Positions 1-9,479 of a DNA stretch of 64,000 nt are shown here, piece by piece. This stretch comes from Salticus scenicus. Lineage: Eukaryota; Arthropoda; Arachnida; Araneae; Salticidae. The stretch is taken from contig OZ005660.1 in the NCBI GenBank assembly GCA_963930645.1, forward strand, positions 202,768,927-202,832,926, read 5' to 3'. The position numbers and the translations under genes are program-made. The notes beneath the pieces are model-generated. The model had not been told where the DNA came from and did no database searches. It was given only the letters and a program-made list of their open reading frames with translations. Position 1 is the first letter of the stretch, and the number at the start of each line of letters is the position of its first letter.

Positions 1-59
1 GCTCTATTTATTTTCTACTTTATAAAGTTTTTCTTTTCATTTTAAACGATTTTGTGCGT

Positions 60-185
60 TGTCGCTTTGACTGCAGCACTCGTGCTTACTTTATTCGCCT
101 GATGAAGGGTCGTGTGTTTTTTCGACCCGAAACAATTGTTGCGAGTTTATTGCATTTTATGGTGTTTATTCAAAGTTTGTAAGTA
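60..185 (+). mobile_element. 3' end of a Penelope-like retroelement (PLE)
   Basis: The stretch carries a hammerhead motif followed by a tail (TTTTATGGTGTTTATT near 157-172). The same tail recurs at 27198-27215 (+), in inverted form at 27085-27100, and in decayed form near 28375 and 56885, so this is a dispersed repeat end. Ribozyme-bearing terminal repeats are known for Penelope-like elements. No reverse transcriptase is attached here. It abuts family A repeat units from about 185. The left boundary is not resolved. Confidence 0.55.
93..146 (+). ncRNA. Hammerhead ribozyme motif (type I, PLE-associated)
   Basis: Read 5' to 3': stem I strand ATTCGC (93-98), core CTGATGA (99-105), one unpaired A, stem II GGGTCG (107-112) with CGACCC (123-128), core GAAA (129-132), a minimal stem III CAATTG (133-138), cleavage dinucleotide TT (139-140), then stem I strand GCGAGT (141-146). 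Stem I forms six pairs including one G-T. Both invariant boxes are intact. Predicted self-cleavage follows position 140. The extra nucleotide between CTGATGA and stem II is a departure from the canonical core and is shared by the copy at 27145-27196. Very short stem III is typical of PLE hammerheads. Confidence 0.65.
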
Positions 186-830
186 ATAAGGCGTTTAGAT
201 GCTATCGCAATTTTAAAAATTTGGTCCCATAGGCCATAATGATAAAGAATATTTCTTTGTGTCCCTGTAAAAAAACTGTAAGTGCTAAATTCACCAAAAT
301 CTATAAAGTTCGTGGAACTGTGACCTATAGTATGTGTATAAATTTTCAGCTCAATTGAATAAGGCATTTAGACGCTATAGCACTTTTAAAAATTTGGTTC
401 CATAGGCCATAATGATAAAGAATTTTTGTGTCCCTGTAAAAAAATTGTAAGTGCTAAATTAACCAAAATTTATACAGTTCATGCAACTGTGACCTAAAAT
501 ATGAGTATATATATATATATATATATATTTGCTCAGTTTAATAAGGCGTTTAGACGCTATCATACTTTTAAAAATTTGGCCCCATTAGGCCATAAGGTTA
601 AAGAATTTTTCTTGGTGTCCCTGTAAAAAAACTATAAGTGCTAGATTCACCAAAATCAATAGGGTTCGTGCTACAGTGACTTACAACATACGTACTAACT
701 TTCAGCTCATTCGAGCAAAGCGTTTAGACGCTAGCGTGTTCACTCACATACATACACACACACACACACATACATCAACGTAAAAATAGTGAAACCGGAC
801 TTAGAGGACCTCAAAACGTATAGAGATTAA
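185..830 (+). mobile_element. Tandem-repeat element, family A copy 1 (HINE-like, truncated)
   Basis: The unit motif GCGTTTAGACGCTA recurs at 191, 364, 546 and 720, giving periods of 173, 182 and 174 bp; the 182 includes a TA microsatellite near 505-528. The array ends in a CA-rich microsatellite (745-770) and a conserved segment ending CCTCAAAACGTATAGAG (about 816-832). The terminal hairpin seen in the copy at 42.2-43.2 kb is missing, and the 5' side is replaced by a PLE end. Open frames in the array are repeat-derived and not genes. Confidence 0.7.
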
Positions 831-839
831 TAATTCTAT

Positions 840-1339
840 AATAACTATATTATAGTATCGTTTGTTGACATTAAAAAATTATAAAAAGTTAAATTATGCG
901 TCTCACAAAATTTGATGTCATTATCACTTTAAAAATTTTATACACATTGGTAAAGTGCTAATGTAGTTCTATCGCTGTGATTCAACAGAAAATTTAAAAA
1001 CATGGTATATAAAAAATTCTTCTTATCTTATAATTATTTTTAATTCGTTTTAGCAATTTTCAAAAGAAAATGTGTAGCAAAAGTTAAAGGAATAATTTTT
1101 GTACTGTAAAAACATCTAAACAGGTCATTTATGTAATTAGCTTCCTTGACTTGGATGGATGGAACGATTTGGCGGAATGTCTGCTATAATTTCCCCAATA
1201 GAGCGCAATAAGATCAAGGCCGTAGCCAAGGGAAGGGGAAGTTGAGGGATTCAAACACTTCCCGGGATTTTGCAGATTTAATTTCAAAAAAGTCTTTTTA
1301 TTACGAGACAATAAAATATCAATTAAAACATGCTTTTAA
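840..1339. repeat. Non-genic stretch with a dispersed repeat
   Basis: Positions about 866-1045 are a diverged copy of 8087-8235 in the same orientation; they share GGTAAAGTGC/ACATGGTAT-type stretches and TTAAATTATGCGTC. No gene is seen. The AT-rich remainder up to the PLE remnant holds nothing I recognise. Confidence 0.45.
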
Positions 1340-2210
1340 AAACAATTGAAATGTAGACGTTTCGAAACTCGTCCGAGTTTCCTCATTGGTATTAAAAACA
1401 ACGCATTTTGCAAACATTACATGCATACTCAAAGAATTTATAGTAGTATATAGAACACTAAGAGGGTGCCAGTGCCCGTGCTTCATTGATGGCGTGGAGA
1501 TGACTGGCAGTATGCCAACCCTCGAGAAAAATACGAGACTTAAAATTATTATAACCAGAGTTTAAAATTTTTATATTATAAAAATCAAGGATATGATCTG
1601 TTTATATTGAATGGATTACAATTTTAGAATGCTGGTTACAATTTTTATATGATCGTCCTTGTTCCTGCAACCTAATTCTGGCTGTACGGCCAGTTTCACC
1701 TATATAAACATATTTACAATGTTTGCATGGAATTAGATATATTACACCTGTTAAGATCCAAAGAGGGAATTTTAGGTTTAAAGTTAAAACGAATGTTTTT
1801 TAATTGTTTGATCGGACGGAAAGCAGTATAAATATTATGTGGTTTAAGTAATTTAGCAATACGTTCTGAAGGAAAACCAAATAATGGCATATAAATATAA
1901 GTTTTTTTAGTAGCTATTGAATTGTTCATCTGTAATGGAAGAGAAGGGGAAATTGTAGGAGGGAAAGAAAAAGAGGGGAAGCGGATACTTTTTTCACTAT
2001 AAATTCGTTTAAACCAGTTAAGAGGGTAATTTTTATTTATTAAAAAATCCTGAAAAATTCTTTTAATTTCCAACTTAAAAAGTGTCTCATTACTGCATAA
2101 CCGAAGAGCTCTACTGACCAACGTCTGAAAAACGGCTATTTTATGAGAATTAGGATTAGCAGAATGAAAATTTAGATGCTGACTTGCAATGGCGGACTGA
2201 GAAGGTTGTC
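1340..2210 (-). pseudogene. Penelope-like retroelement: RT C-terminus and GIY-YIG domain, broken
   Basis: Read on the - strand, about 2190-1714 encodes a reverse-transcriptase C-terminal/linker region, with HLNFHSANPNSHKIAVF just ahead of a 135-residue open frame that contains LCSNETL and FPSERIAKLLKPHNI. After a frameshift near 1760 a GIY-YIG endonuclease start follows: GVIYLIPCKHCKYVYIGET, then GRTARIRLQEQ (about 1755-1660). This RT-linker-GIY-YIG order is diagnostic of Penelope-like elements. Everything 5' of about 2210 (the RT catalytic core) is missing, so this is a 5'-truncated dead copy. The 3' side runs into a hammerhead-like sequence at 1356-1389. Confidence 0.75.
1356..1389 (-). ncRNA. 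Degenerate hammerhead-like motif at the PLE 3' end
   Basis: On the - strand the order is CCAATGA (a mutated CTGATGA box), one G, GAAACTC, loop GGAC, GAGTTTC, then GAAACGTC. Stem II is a perfect 7-bp pairing and the GAAA box is intact. The first catalytic box has two changes, so it is probably inactive. It sits at the 3' side of the GIY-YIG remnant, where PLE ribozymes are expected. Confidence 0.45.
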
Positions 2211-2499
2211 AACCACCAATGGCAAGCAGGCCCTCAGAAATCAGGTAATGTGCGGCCCACAACAACAGTAATATGATTTTAAAATTTTCCAGGTGACAAA
2301 AAGGTCAAAATGTTGTGTAAAATGTTTAAAAATGTACAAAAACAGTGAAAAGTCATTAAAAAAAAAAAAAAAAAAAAATTCTCCAATTTTAACAGCCAGA
2401 ATGAAAAGAAATGAACTCTCAACGACGTCTATGTTGTTCCTTTGATGTCCCTTGTTGGTGTGTGTAAGAAAGAGAGAAAGTGAGATGTTTAAAAATAGA
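2211..2499. other. Non-genic, homopolymer-rich
   Basis: Contains a poly-A run at about 2358-2378 and nothing that I can identify as a gene or a defined repeat. Confidence 0.5.
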
Positions 2500-2969
2500 A
2501 CTCACTTTTCAATCACTATGTTTCACTAGGAATAGAATTTTGCAATACATTAAACATCTTCCCTGTCTTAAATGAGCTGTTGCAGTAAGAAATTTACAGT
2601 CTAATTGGAACAAAAGGACAGTCCATTTATTTCTATAAAATTGGGTCTTTGCGACCAAGTTTGATGAAAAATGATAGTTTAGAATTCTCAAAGTTTCGAA
2701 ATTCTCTGTTCAATAGAAGCCGAGTTGTAGAACTTCCCAGTTTCTACAAATTAATCATTGCCAACTCTACCCATTAGAAGGATATATAAGAGGAGAGTGA
2801 CCCTCGCAGTCATTTGTGTTCATAGGCTATTCTGAGTGATTCACTCTTACAAACTATGTTCCAAGCAATTGATATTGCTTATGAATCAATGAAATTATTC
2901 AGTGGAATATTTAATGCTGTTTCTTTTATTTCTATGAAACAAGTGATTGCCTTTTTGGATTGTTTCCTG
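2500..2969 (+). repeat. Dispersed promoter-bearing repeat, copy 1 (LTR-like?)
   Basis: About 2640-2965 aligns with the reverse complement of about 9480-10010. Shared blocks include AGAAGCCGAG, TAGAACTT, TTTCTA, ATTGCCAAC, TTTAATGCTGTTT (TTTGATGCTGTTT in copy 2) and TTGGATTG. The layout has upstream GAA/TTC blocks, a TATA box, an initiator and a transcribed leader, which would fit an LTR or another transposon promoter region. No flanking duplication was found. The copy ends abruptly at 2969, where a hAT-like terminus begins. Confidence 0.5.
2783..2816 (+). promoter_or_regulatory. TATA box plus arthropod initiator
   Basis: TATATAAG at 2783-2790 is followed by GCAGTCATTT at 2806-2815. An A at 2812 in a TCATTT initiator lies 29 nt from the first T of the TATA box, the usual arthropod core-promoter spacing. 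Upstream GAA/TTC blocks (AGAACTTCCC and TTTCTA, 2730-2746) resemble heat-shock elements. No open frame of note follows, so I assign the promoter to the repeat itself. Confidence 0.5.
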
Positions 2970-3020
2970 CAGGGCTGGCCAACCTGCGCCCTTTCGGGCC
3001 ACTTGTGGCCCGCCATGCGT
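2970..3020 (+). mobile_element. hAT-like element terminus
   Basis: Starts CAGGGCTGGCCAACCTGCG and continues with GGGCCACTTGTGGCCCGCC. This resembles the CAGGG...CCAACCTGCGGCCC ends of hAT elements. It interrupts the promoter repeat to its left. No convincing 8-bp target duplication or partner end was found. 3020-3288 holds nothing else recognisable. Confidence 0.4.
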
Positions 3021-3288
3021 CATCAAATCTATTTTACTCAAGTTCTGCGGCAGAGTTTTCAAAGTTTCTAATTTGACATCTTCGTTTAAAACAGGCCTGT
3101 CCAGTTGCACTGGAAATTTATTTTACTCAAGTAGGTCTCATTGTATAAATGCCTGAACCATTTATATATAGTAATTCTTTTTCCAGTGAGCTCTTGAAGA
3201 CTTAAAACCGAAAATATGAATATTAAATATATTTTTATAGGAAATCACATCTCACAAAGAAATATTTAAAACCACGTGTCATTGTATA

Positions 3289-3466
3289 AATTAGTTAAAA
3301 ATAACACTTTAAACACGTAAAAATTTTCATTAAAAAACTATACTTTAATTAAAAACATTATACAAATTTTATAAATATATTTAGTCTAAGCTTTTCACCC
3401 AGCTTGTCTGGGCATGATCAGGACAGATTAAAAACAGAAGTTTGACAAATGCAGCACGACACATTC
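3289..3466 (-). repeat. Left arm of a large inverted repeat (PLE terminal repeat family)
   Basis: Reverse complement of 5188-5370 with modest divergence. It contains the same hammerhead-like cassette on the - strand, but its first box reads CTGATCA instead of CTGATGA, so it is presumed inactive. About 93 bp of unmatched sequence lie between this arm and the transposon at 3560. Inverted terminal repeats with hammerheads are known for Penelope-like elements; the assignment is inference. Confidence 0.6.
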
Positions 3467-3754
3467 ATTATTAAAAAGCTTCAACTAAAACAATTCTTTT
3501 GTAACTTAAGGACTTACTGATGGAAATTAACTATAACTGTACTGTGACTTTTTATTATACAGGCTGATTCAAAAAAACGTGGACAAAATGATATGGCAGA
3601 TCAGTCATACAACAAGGATAAAAAATTGCATAGGAACAGAGGGTCGCAAACGCCTGTAGAAGGCGCTAGAGCCACGAGAAGGAGTTGCAATACAAGCACG
3701 AACTGAGCAAACGGAGATTGTCTTCATTCAAGTTCTGGATGCGTTGGGCGTAAC

Positions 3755-4965
3755 ATGGCTAGTTACACGCACCGCAGAATGGCTGACATACCTTTAATTT
3801 ACGGTATGACCAACTGCAATGGACGAGCAGCCTTGCAAATGTATCGTGAGAAATATCCTGGTATAATGGTGTCTAGCCGCTCATTCCTTGCCAATTTGCA
3901 TCGACGATTGTGTGAAACCGGCTCGTTCGACGTGCAAAAGCCGGATGCTGGTCGCCAACGAATAACTCCGACAATTGATGTTGAAGAAAGAGTTGTCCAA
4001 GAACTCCAGCGTAATCCTTCAATGAGTACACGAGTTGTATCCCGAAAGACCCATATCCCCCAAGCTACCGTCTGGTGCGTTGTACATGACGAAGGACTAC
4101 ATCTTTATCATTTACAACGCGTCCAGGCACTGGTTGGTAGGTTGGGTTTTACGTCGCACTAGTGCTGCGCAGATGAGCAACTGGCGACGGTTTGGGACAT
4201 GCCATCGCAATTTTGATCCTCTACGGAAGGGATGGCTATCCCGTTTCGGTGACCCCCAGAGGTATAATTTTCGTCCAGGCACTGGAACCGGGAGACTATA
4301 ACAATCATATGGATTTTGAGTTTTGGTTTTTGCAAGAAAGTGCTGCAGACCGAAACTTCGCAGCAAGTGTTCTCTTTACGGATGAGGCTGCGTTCTCATT
4401 AGAATGTGTGATGAACTTTCACAACCTGCATACGTGGGCGGATGAAAACCCGGTACTTCATGTCCGCATGGAGCACAACGAAAATCTTCCGTTAACGTGT
4501 GGGCTGGCATTGTAGGAGACTGTTTACTTGGTTCGTACATTCTCCTAGAAAGACTTAACGGTCCCATTTATCTAACATTCTTGCAAGGGGTTCTACCAGA
4601 AATGCTGAATGATGTTCCGATGCTTATTCGTCAACGCATTCGATTTCAACACGACGGAGCTCCTGCACATTTTAGCACAGATGCCAGAGCACATCTGCAG
4701 GCTACTTTTCCTTGCGGCTGGATTGGTTGCGGTGGACCAATCGCATGGCCACCACTCCCTTGGATTTTTTCTTATGGTGATTTTTAAAAGGACTTGTGTA
4801 TGAAACACTTGTTGTAATGCCGGAAGACTTGGTAGGAAGAATTGTTGTTGCAGCAGGATGTGTTCGAGATACACCTGGTATCTTTGAGAATGTGCGGCGT
4901 TCTATGCAACGTAGATGCGAGGCGTGTCTCGATGCATCTGGCAAAAACTTTGAGCATCTCCTGTA
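3755..4965 (+). pseudogene. Transposase of the 3560-5185 element (DUF4817-type HTH plus DDE), broken
   Basis: The first open frame (3755-4162) has an N-terminal helix-turn-helix of the DUF4817 type (IYGMTNCNGRAALQMY, then LHRRLCETGSF) and a second HTH (VVSRKTHIPQATVWCVVHD). After the nested insertion the DDE catalytic domain continues in other frames: LFTDEAAFSLE (near 4372-4404, first Asp), NVWAGIVGDCLLG (near 4490), and QHDGAPAHFSTDARAHLQ (near 4650, second Asp). A WIGCGGPIAWPP segment and a frameshifted LDFFLM-type third motif (near 4765) follow. At least two frameshifts plus the insertion make it non-functional. Family assignment comes from these motifs only. Confidence 0.8.
4134..4271 (+). 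mobile_element. 138-bp SINE-like insertion with a 14-bp target duplication
   Basis: The 14-mer CGTCCAGGCACTGG occurs at 4120-4133 and again at 4272-4285, exactly bracketing this segment. Removing the insert plus one copy rejoins the transposase reading RVQAL to EPGDY, the order expected for the family. The insert begins TTGGTAGGTTGGGTTTTACG and includes GTCGCAC and GGCGACGG. Long target duplications of this kind suggest LINE-mediated retroposition. The total of 152 added bases shifts the frame. Confidence 0.75.
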
Positions 4966-5187
4966 GGCTGAACATTTGGCTTGCATAAGTTGCATGTGAG
5001 TGAGTAATTATCAATAAAATGATCTGTAATGGTTTTGTTTCTTCTCTTTGTGTTATGTATTATTTTAGACGCCCTGTAGTGGCTCCGGATCGCAGTTGCG
5101 ACCCTCTGTTCCTATGCGATTTTTGATCCTTGTTGTATGACTGATCTACCATGCCATTTTGTCCACGTTTTTTTTAATCACCCTGTA

Positions 5188-5370
5188 TAATGAATGTGTC
5201 GTGCTGCATTTGTCAAAATTCTGTTTTTAATCTGTCCTGATGATGCCCAGACAAGCTGGGCGAAAAGCTTATACTAAAGATATTTGTAAAAATTTTATAA
5301 TGTTTTTCATTCAAGTATAGTTTTTTAATGAAAATATTTATATGTTTAAAGTGTTATTTTTAATTAATTT
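5188..5370 (+). repeat. Right arm of the large inverted repeat (PLE terminal repeat family)
   Basis: Mirror image of 3289-3466. It carries an intact hammerhead-like core at 5237-5266, followed by an AT-rich tail shared by both arms. The homology stops near 5370 on this side and near 3289 on the other. Confidence 0.6.
5237..5266 (+). ncRNA. Hammerhead-like core motif (second PLE family)
   Basis: CTGATGA (5237-5243), one unpaired T, GCCCAG (5245-5250), loop ACAAG, CTGGGC (5256-5261), GAAA (5262-5265). Stem II is a perfect 6-bp pairing with both core boxes intact. A convincing stem I is not evident in this copy. In the opposite arm, GTC before the box could pair with GAC after the core. Activity is therefore uncertain. 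Confidence 0.5.
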
Positions 5371-6975
5371 AAATATATTTTTATTCATAAAATAACTATT
5401 ATGCATTGAAGTATAATAGTAAGAATCAGTTATTGATCTGATAATATCTATTAACATCAATGAGCGTGATATTTGTTTCTTTAGCTACCTTAATCAGTGT
5501 TTTCATTAAAAATGTCAGAAACTTGGTCATAGAAACACTGTGGTGGTTAAAGATGTAAAATCTTTTTATTTATTACAGTTTTTGTTTTATTTATTTTTTA
5601 TAAAATATGTATAAAAACGACAATTAAATCGAATTTTTTATAATCATTTAATAATTAAATGGGTATGAGTAGCACATATTTAGTTGAAAGAATATCAAAG
5701 TAATATTTTAAAAAAGAAAAGCGAGCATACGGTACAGTATTTCATTTTTTAATATCTGTTACTTAATATACAAATATTTTAATCTATCTTTGATTATATT
5801 TTAAAAACCTTGCATCAAATTGAGTGCGTATCTTTTAAAGATACTAATCTTCCGATTTTTGATTATATCAACAGTTATATTACAGTAATTTGGTTTAGGC
5901 TCGATTTGAATCATGCAAAATGCTAATATGACAATTATTTATTTATTTTGTCTTCTCACAGACTCATAACATAACATTATTTTGGCATTTATGATTTAGC
6001 ATGATCCCTTCAATTTTTTTATTTATTTTATTTATTTATTTATTTTATTTATTTTATTTATTTATTTATTTATTTTGGTTGGAAGTATGTGATTTTTTAA
6101 TCTGTTCTGTATTCAATGAAATATTTTCCGACTATAACAATAAAATAATTTGCTTAGAGTTTGTATCAAAAATATGTATTTCTAATACATACACGCAAAC
6201 ACACATAGGCATATATAATTGCAGTTTCATTAACTGGATGTTTGGATAACTCAAGTTCAGATAATAGGTACTTTGATTAATGTCTGTGTTTCAATTACTT
6301 TTTTTAAAACCCTTTAGTTAGTTCAAAACTATTTTTATTTATTATAAAAATTAAATAACAACACTATATTATAGAAGCGAGTAAGTCGGACACCATTATA
6401 GATGTGAATGGGCCCTCCCGAATTTGGCGGACCCCCTCTATCTCCTGGCAACCAATATTTTGTGACCTAGTTCGCCACTGCTGACCTGTAAAAGTGACCT
6501 TACGATAAAAAGAAGTTTGAAATATATTAGGCCATCTCCACTCTATCAAAGAAGCACGCGCATTGGCACGTCAATATTCTATACTACTATAAATTCTTCG
6601 TTTTTGTGTAGACCTTTAAATCAATCAGTAACGCATGTCATAAAATATATATAGGAAACATGCTTTGGTATATTTTAGTAATATGTATTAATATTATGTT
6701 TAAATACGTTATAGCACAGGTCTGCGAGGAAATTTTTTCTTTAACTTTTCAGTGGCGCTGTTTGCATAGTGAAAACGCAAATTTTATTTTCCAATTATAA
6801 AATCTGTCCCCGAAAATTTTTTATAAAATTATAACTTAGAGAAATAACTTCATTTATTTCTTGTCTTTTAATATTGTTGGGAAATTCTAGGGGTTTTTGA
6901 TTTTAAATGCGAAAATTTGCTTGCGCCTAAAAGGTTTAAGGTGATGTGTTTTTCTGATGCATTTTCGGATGCTAA
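5371..6975. other. Non-genic, AT-rich, with a (TTTA)n microsatellite
   Basis: A TTTA/TTTTA microsatellite occupies about 6016-6076. A less AT-rich segment at 6370-6560 has no recognisable coding similarity. I see no gene or defined transposon end in the rest. Confidence 0.5.
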
Positions 6976-6979
6976 TTAA

Positions 6980-7261
6980 CACGTTGACGCCGGCGTGACC
7001 CACCGGTGGGTCACAGCTACAGTCGGCAGCAAAAGTATCAGAGCACTAGCAATAATCCCTGTCCAAAAAAAGTACGCTTAATACTGCTTTGTTAAATAAA
7101 TCCTTGTCGAGTCATGTTCTTAGTCAGTCTAAGAACATGATTCGACAAGGATTTATTGAACAAAGCAGTATTAAGCGTACTTTTTTGATATCGGAATTAT
7201 TGGCTAGTGCTCGAATATTTTTGAGTAGACTATATAAACAAAATGCGCCGGCGTGAACGTG
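6980..7261. mobile_element. piggyBac-like MITE (TTAA-flanked), split by another MITE
   Basis: TTAA at 6976-6979 and 7262-7265 bracket terminal inverted repeats CACGTTGACGCCGGCG and CGCCGGCGTGAACGTG, which differ at one position over 16 bp. Only about 70 bp belong to this element; the rest is the nested palindromic element 7020-7232. TTAA target use is the hallmark of piggyBac-type elements, though these ends do not start with CCC. Confidence 0.6.
7020..7232. mobile_element. 213-bp palindromic Tc1-type MITE, copy 1
   Basis: An almost complete palindrome flanked by TA (7018-7019, 7233-7234). The ends read CAGTCGGCAGCAAAAGTATC and its degenerate mirror. The centre holds AAATCCTTGTCGA and its mirror around GTCAGTCT. 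A second copy of exactly the same length lies at 52008-52220. No coding capacity. It is nested in the TTAA element. Confidence 0.8.
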
Positions 7262-7265
7262 TTAA

Positions 7266-8689
7266 GGAAAAACTATTCACAAATTTCCACCACGTACAGA
7301 TTTGACAGAGATGAGCTTAAAACTCCATTATTTCAACTCCCATCTCAGTTATTTTACTGAAAATCTATACGTAATTAGTGGAGAATATAAAAAGAGCGAT
7401 TTCATCAATATATCAAAGAAAGGGAAAAGATGTATCAGGTTCAGGGCCGATGAAATGCTAATATGTTAACAGATTATTGTTGGATACTGCATAGAGAGTA
7501 TCCTAAAGTCGATCACAAATTTAAAAAAAAAAAAAAAAAAAACTTTAAACGGAGTTTCGATGTAAACAAATGGAGACATTAAAAAGATAATGTGTAAATC
7601 GTAGCATATTTTAATGCAGTTTATACATAGACAGTTTCGATTCTGTTATAACCTTTGTGCCAATTTTACCATGTTTTTATTAACTTCTATTCTTGTTTGT
7701 ATGTTTGTTTGTTTGCATGTTTGTTTGTTTGTTTGTATGTTTGTTTGTTTGTATGTTTGTTTGTTTGCATGTTTGTTTGTATGTATGTGTATTTGTTTGT
7801 TTGCCCGGTACAAATCTTGCAATCGAATTTTAACTAACTTCCGTACTAGCTAGACATTTAAAACTTTCACAATAGCTCAGAACCAAGTGACAACACAATA
7901 CTTGGAAGTCAGATTTTCGAATTTTTGATTAGTTTTCTTATAGTTAATTAAAATATAAAAATAATAACATCCTAATAGCATTGAAATAGCCATTAAAATA
8001 TTAGCTATAATTTAATTGTTGCCAAAAAAAAATGTACGAGTTCATTTTCTTTCGACATAAAAATAAATACATTCAATTAAACGCGAACATTAAAAAATTA
8101 TAAAAAGTTAAATTATGCGTCGCACAAAAATTCACATCATTAGCATTTTAAAAATTTTATGCACATTGATAAGAGCTGTATGATTCATCAGAAAATTTAA
8201 AACATGGTATTTTTTATCTTATAATTATTTATATTTCAGATCATCACCCTTACTTTGTGAAAAACCCTTACGTGATAAGAACAAAAAGCAAGTGTTTCTG
8301 AATTCAACATATTAAAAATCATTAGAAACACCCAAAGCAGTGAAATATATAAAAAAATAAAAATAAAAGTGCGATTTCGCAGACCTATATAATCTATGTT
8401 AATTCCGTAATGTTTCAAGTGAATAACATAGATTAAATGGCTTCGCAAAAATATCGACGCAGATGACAGCGCGGATAGATAGATGACCCGAATTAATAAA
8501 AACTTTTGAATTTTGTTTGAAAGTGTTAATAATTTTAAGAAAGAAATTAAAAAATAAATAAATAAATAAAAATAAATAACCATATGGTAATTTAAGAAAT
8601 AAAATAAAATAATTTCTTTGGTCTTATTAAAAAATAACTAAATCATATATGTGTATTTTTGTCTTTAAAAGGGCTTCTTCAACTTTTTC
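7266..8689. other. Non-genic; (TTTG)n microsatellite and dispersed repeat
   Basis: Poly-A lies near 7522-7541. A TGTT/TGTATGTT microsatellite at about 7690-7803 produces cysteine/leucine/valine-rich open frames that are not genes. 8087-8235 repeats 866-1045. A TAAA microsatellite is near 8550-8577. Confidence 0.55.
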
Positions 8690-8961
8690 GATACTGATTA
8701 TTATTAATTTTCTTTTCTTTTCTTTTTTTTTTTTTTTAAAGAGAAAAAGAAAAGAAAAGAAAAAAAGTTTGATGAAGTTCTGGCAAAATCAGAATTTAGT
8801 TTAGTACGGAGGACTGTTAGTTTTTTTTTTTTTTTTTAATTATAACATTGCTTTCAAATTATCCAATTATATTTTCGATTTTCGATTTCGATAAATGTCC
8901 AACCATCGTAAAACTGGCGACAAAGTTTTATCCGTAGATTGAGACTAATAGTCCTCCGTAC
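8690..8961 (-). repeat. Dispersed repeat containing a 158-bp TA-flanked MITE
   Basis: 8804-8961 is a MITE with inverted ends GTACGGAGGACTGTTAGT and ACTAATAGTCCTCCGTAC, flanked by TA (8802-8803, 8962-8963). Its left flank (8690-8801, including purine/pyrimidine runs and GATGAAGTTCTGGCAAAATC) is homologous in inverted orientation to the right flank of the other copy (13468-13600). The MITE therefore travelled as part of a larger repeat. Confidence 0.7.
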
Positions 8962-8963
8962 TA

Positions 8964-9395
8964 AAAAAAAAAAAAAAAAAAAAAAAAATAGAAGTAGAAC
9001 AGCTCTTCAGTATAAAAATAAAGTAGGCATCGCGTTTCTTGTTTAGAGTAAGATACATATTTTATTTACGTTTAAAGATAATTTAATCTTATCTCCGAGA
9101 GTGCAATCTAAAGAACATATTAAACTTTCGTTTTATGAAGGGTTTCAGATAACAGTTAGACTGCTTCAAAAGTAACTTGAGCATTTTCTGAGAAATTATA
9201 AACCAGTTTATTATAGATGCATTTCAATACAAGAAATCTTAATTTTTGGCTATTTTAACTTGTAAAAAGTAACAGTTTTCCAGAAAATTACGAAAGAAAA
9301 AAAAAAATTATCGGGAGTAGTTAAACTTAATGTAATAAGGAAGCTGATTGATGAAGATAAAAAAATAAGACAAAATCAAATTAATGAAAGCATGC

Positions 9396-9453
<58 letters not shown>

Positions 9454-9479
9454 AATGTTGTCGACATTTTTATGTTGAC
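8964..9479. other. Non-genic; (AT)n microsatellite
   Basis: A long AT dinucleotide run spans about 9399-9451. No gene or defined repeat is seen in the rest. Confidence 0.5.

Larger units (their letters stand above)
3560..5185 (+). mobile_element. Tc1/mariner-superfamily transposon with long TIRs, TA-flanked
   Basis: The ends are long terminal inverted repeats of roughly 85-90 bp, starting CAGGCTGATTC and ending GAATCACCCTG-type on the other strand. Both contain ACGTGGACAAAATG and the stretch GGAACAGAGGGTCGCAA. TA dinucleotides flank it at 3558-3559 and 5186-5187. It contains a broken transposase and a nested 138-bp insertion. The whole element lies inside the inverted repeat 3289-3466/5188-5370. 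Confidence 0.85.

Noticed and set aside
185..830. Regular repeats with spacers that could suggest a CRISPR array (also 25721-27470, 42197-43235)
   Set aside because: Units are 173-182 bp, similar along their whole length and AT-rich, in eukaryotic intronic or intergenic DNA; there are no short repeats with unique spacers and no cas genes.
7614..7853. Open frames rich in Cys/Val/Leu/Phe
   Set aside because: They are translations of a TGTT/TGTATGTT microsatellite.
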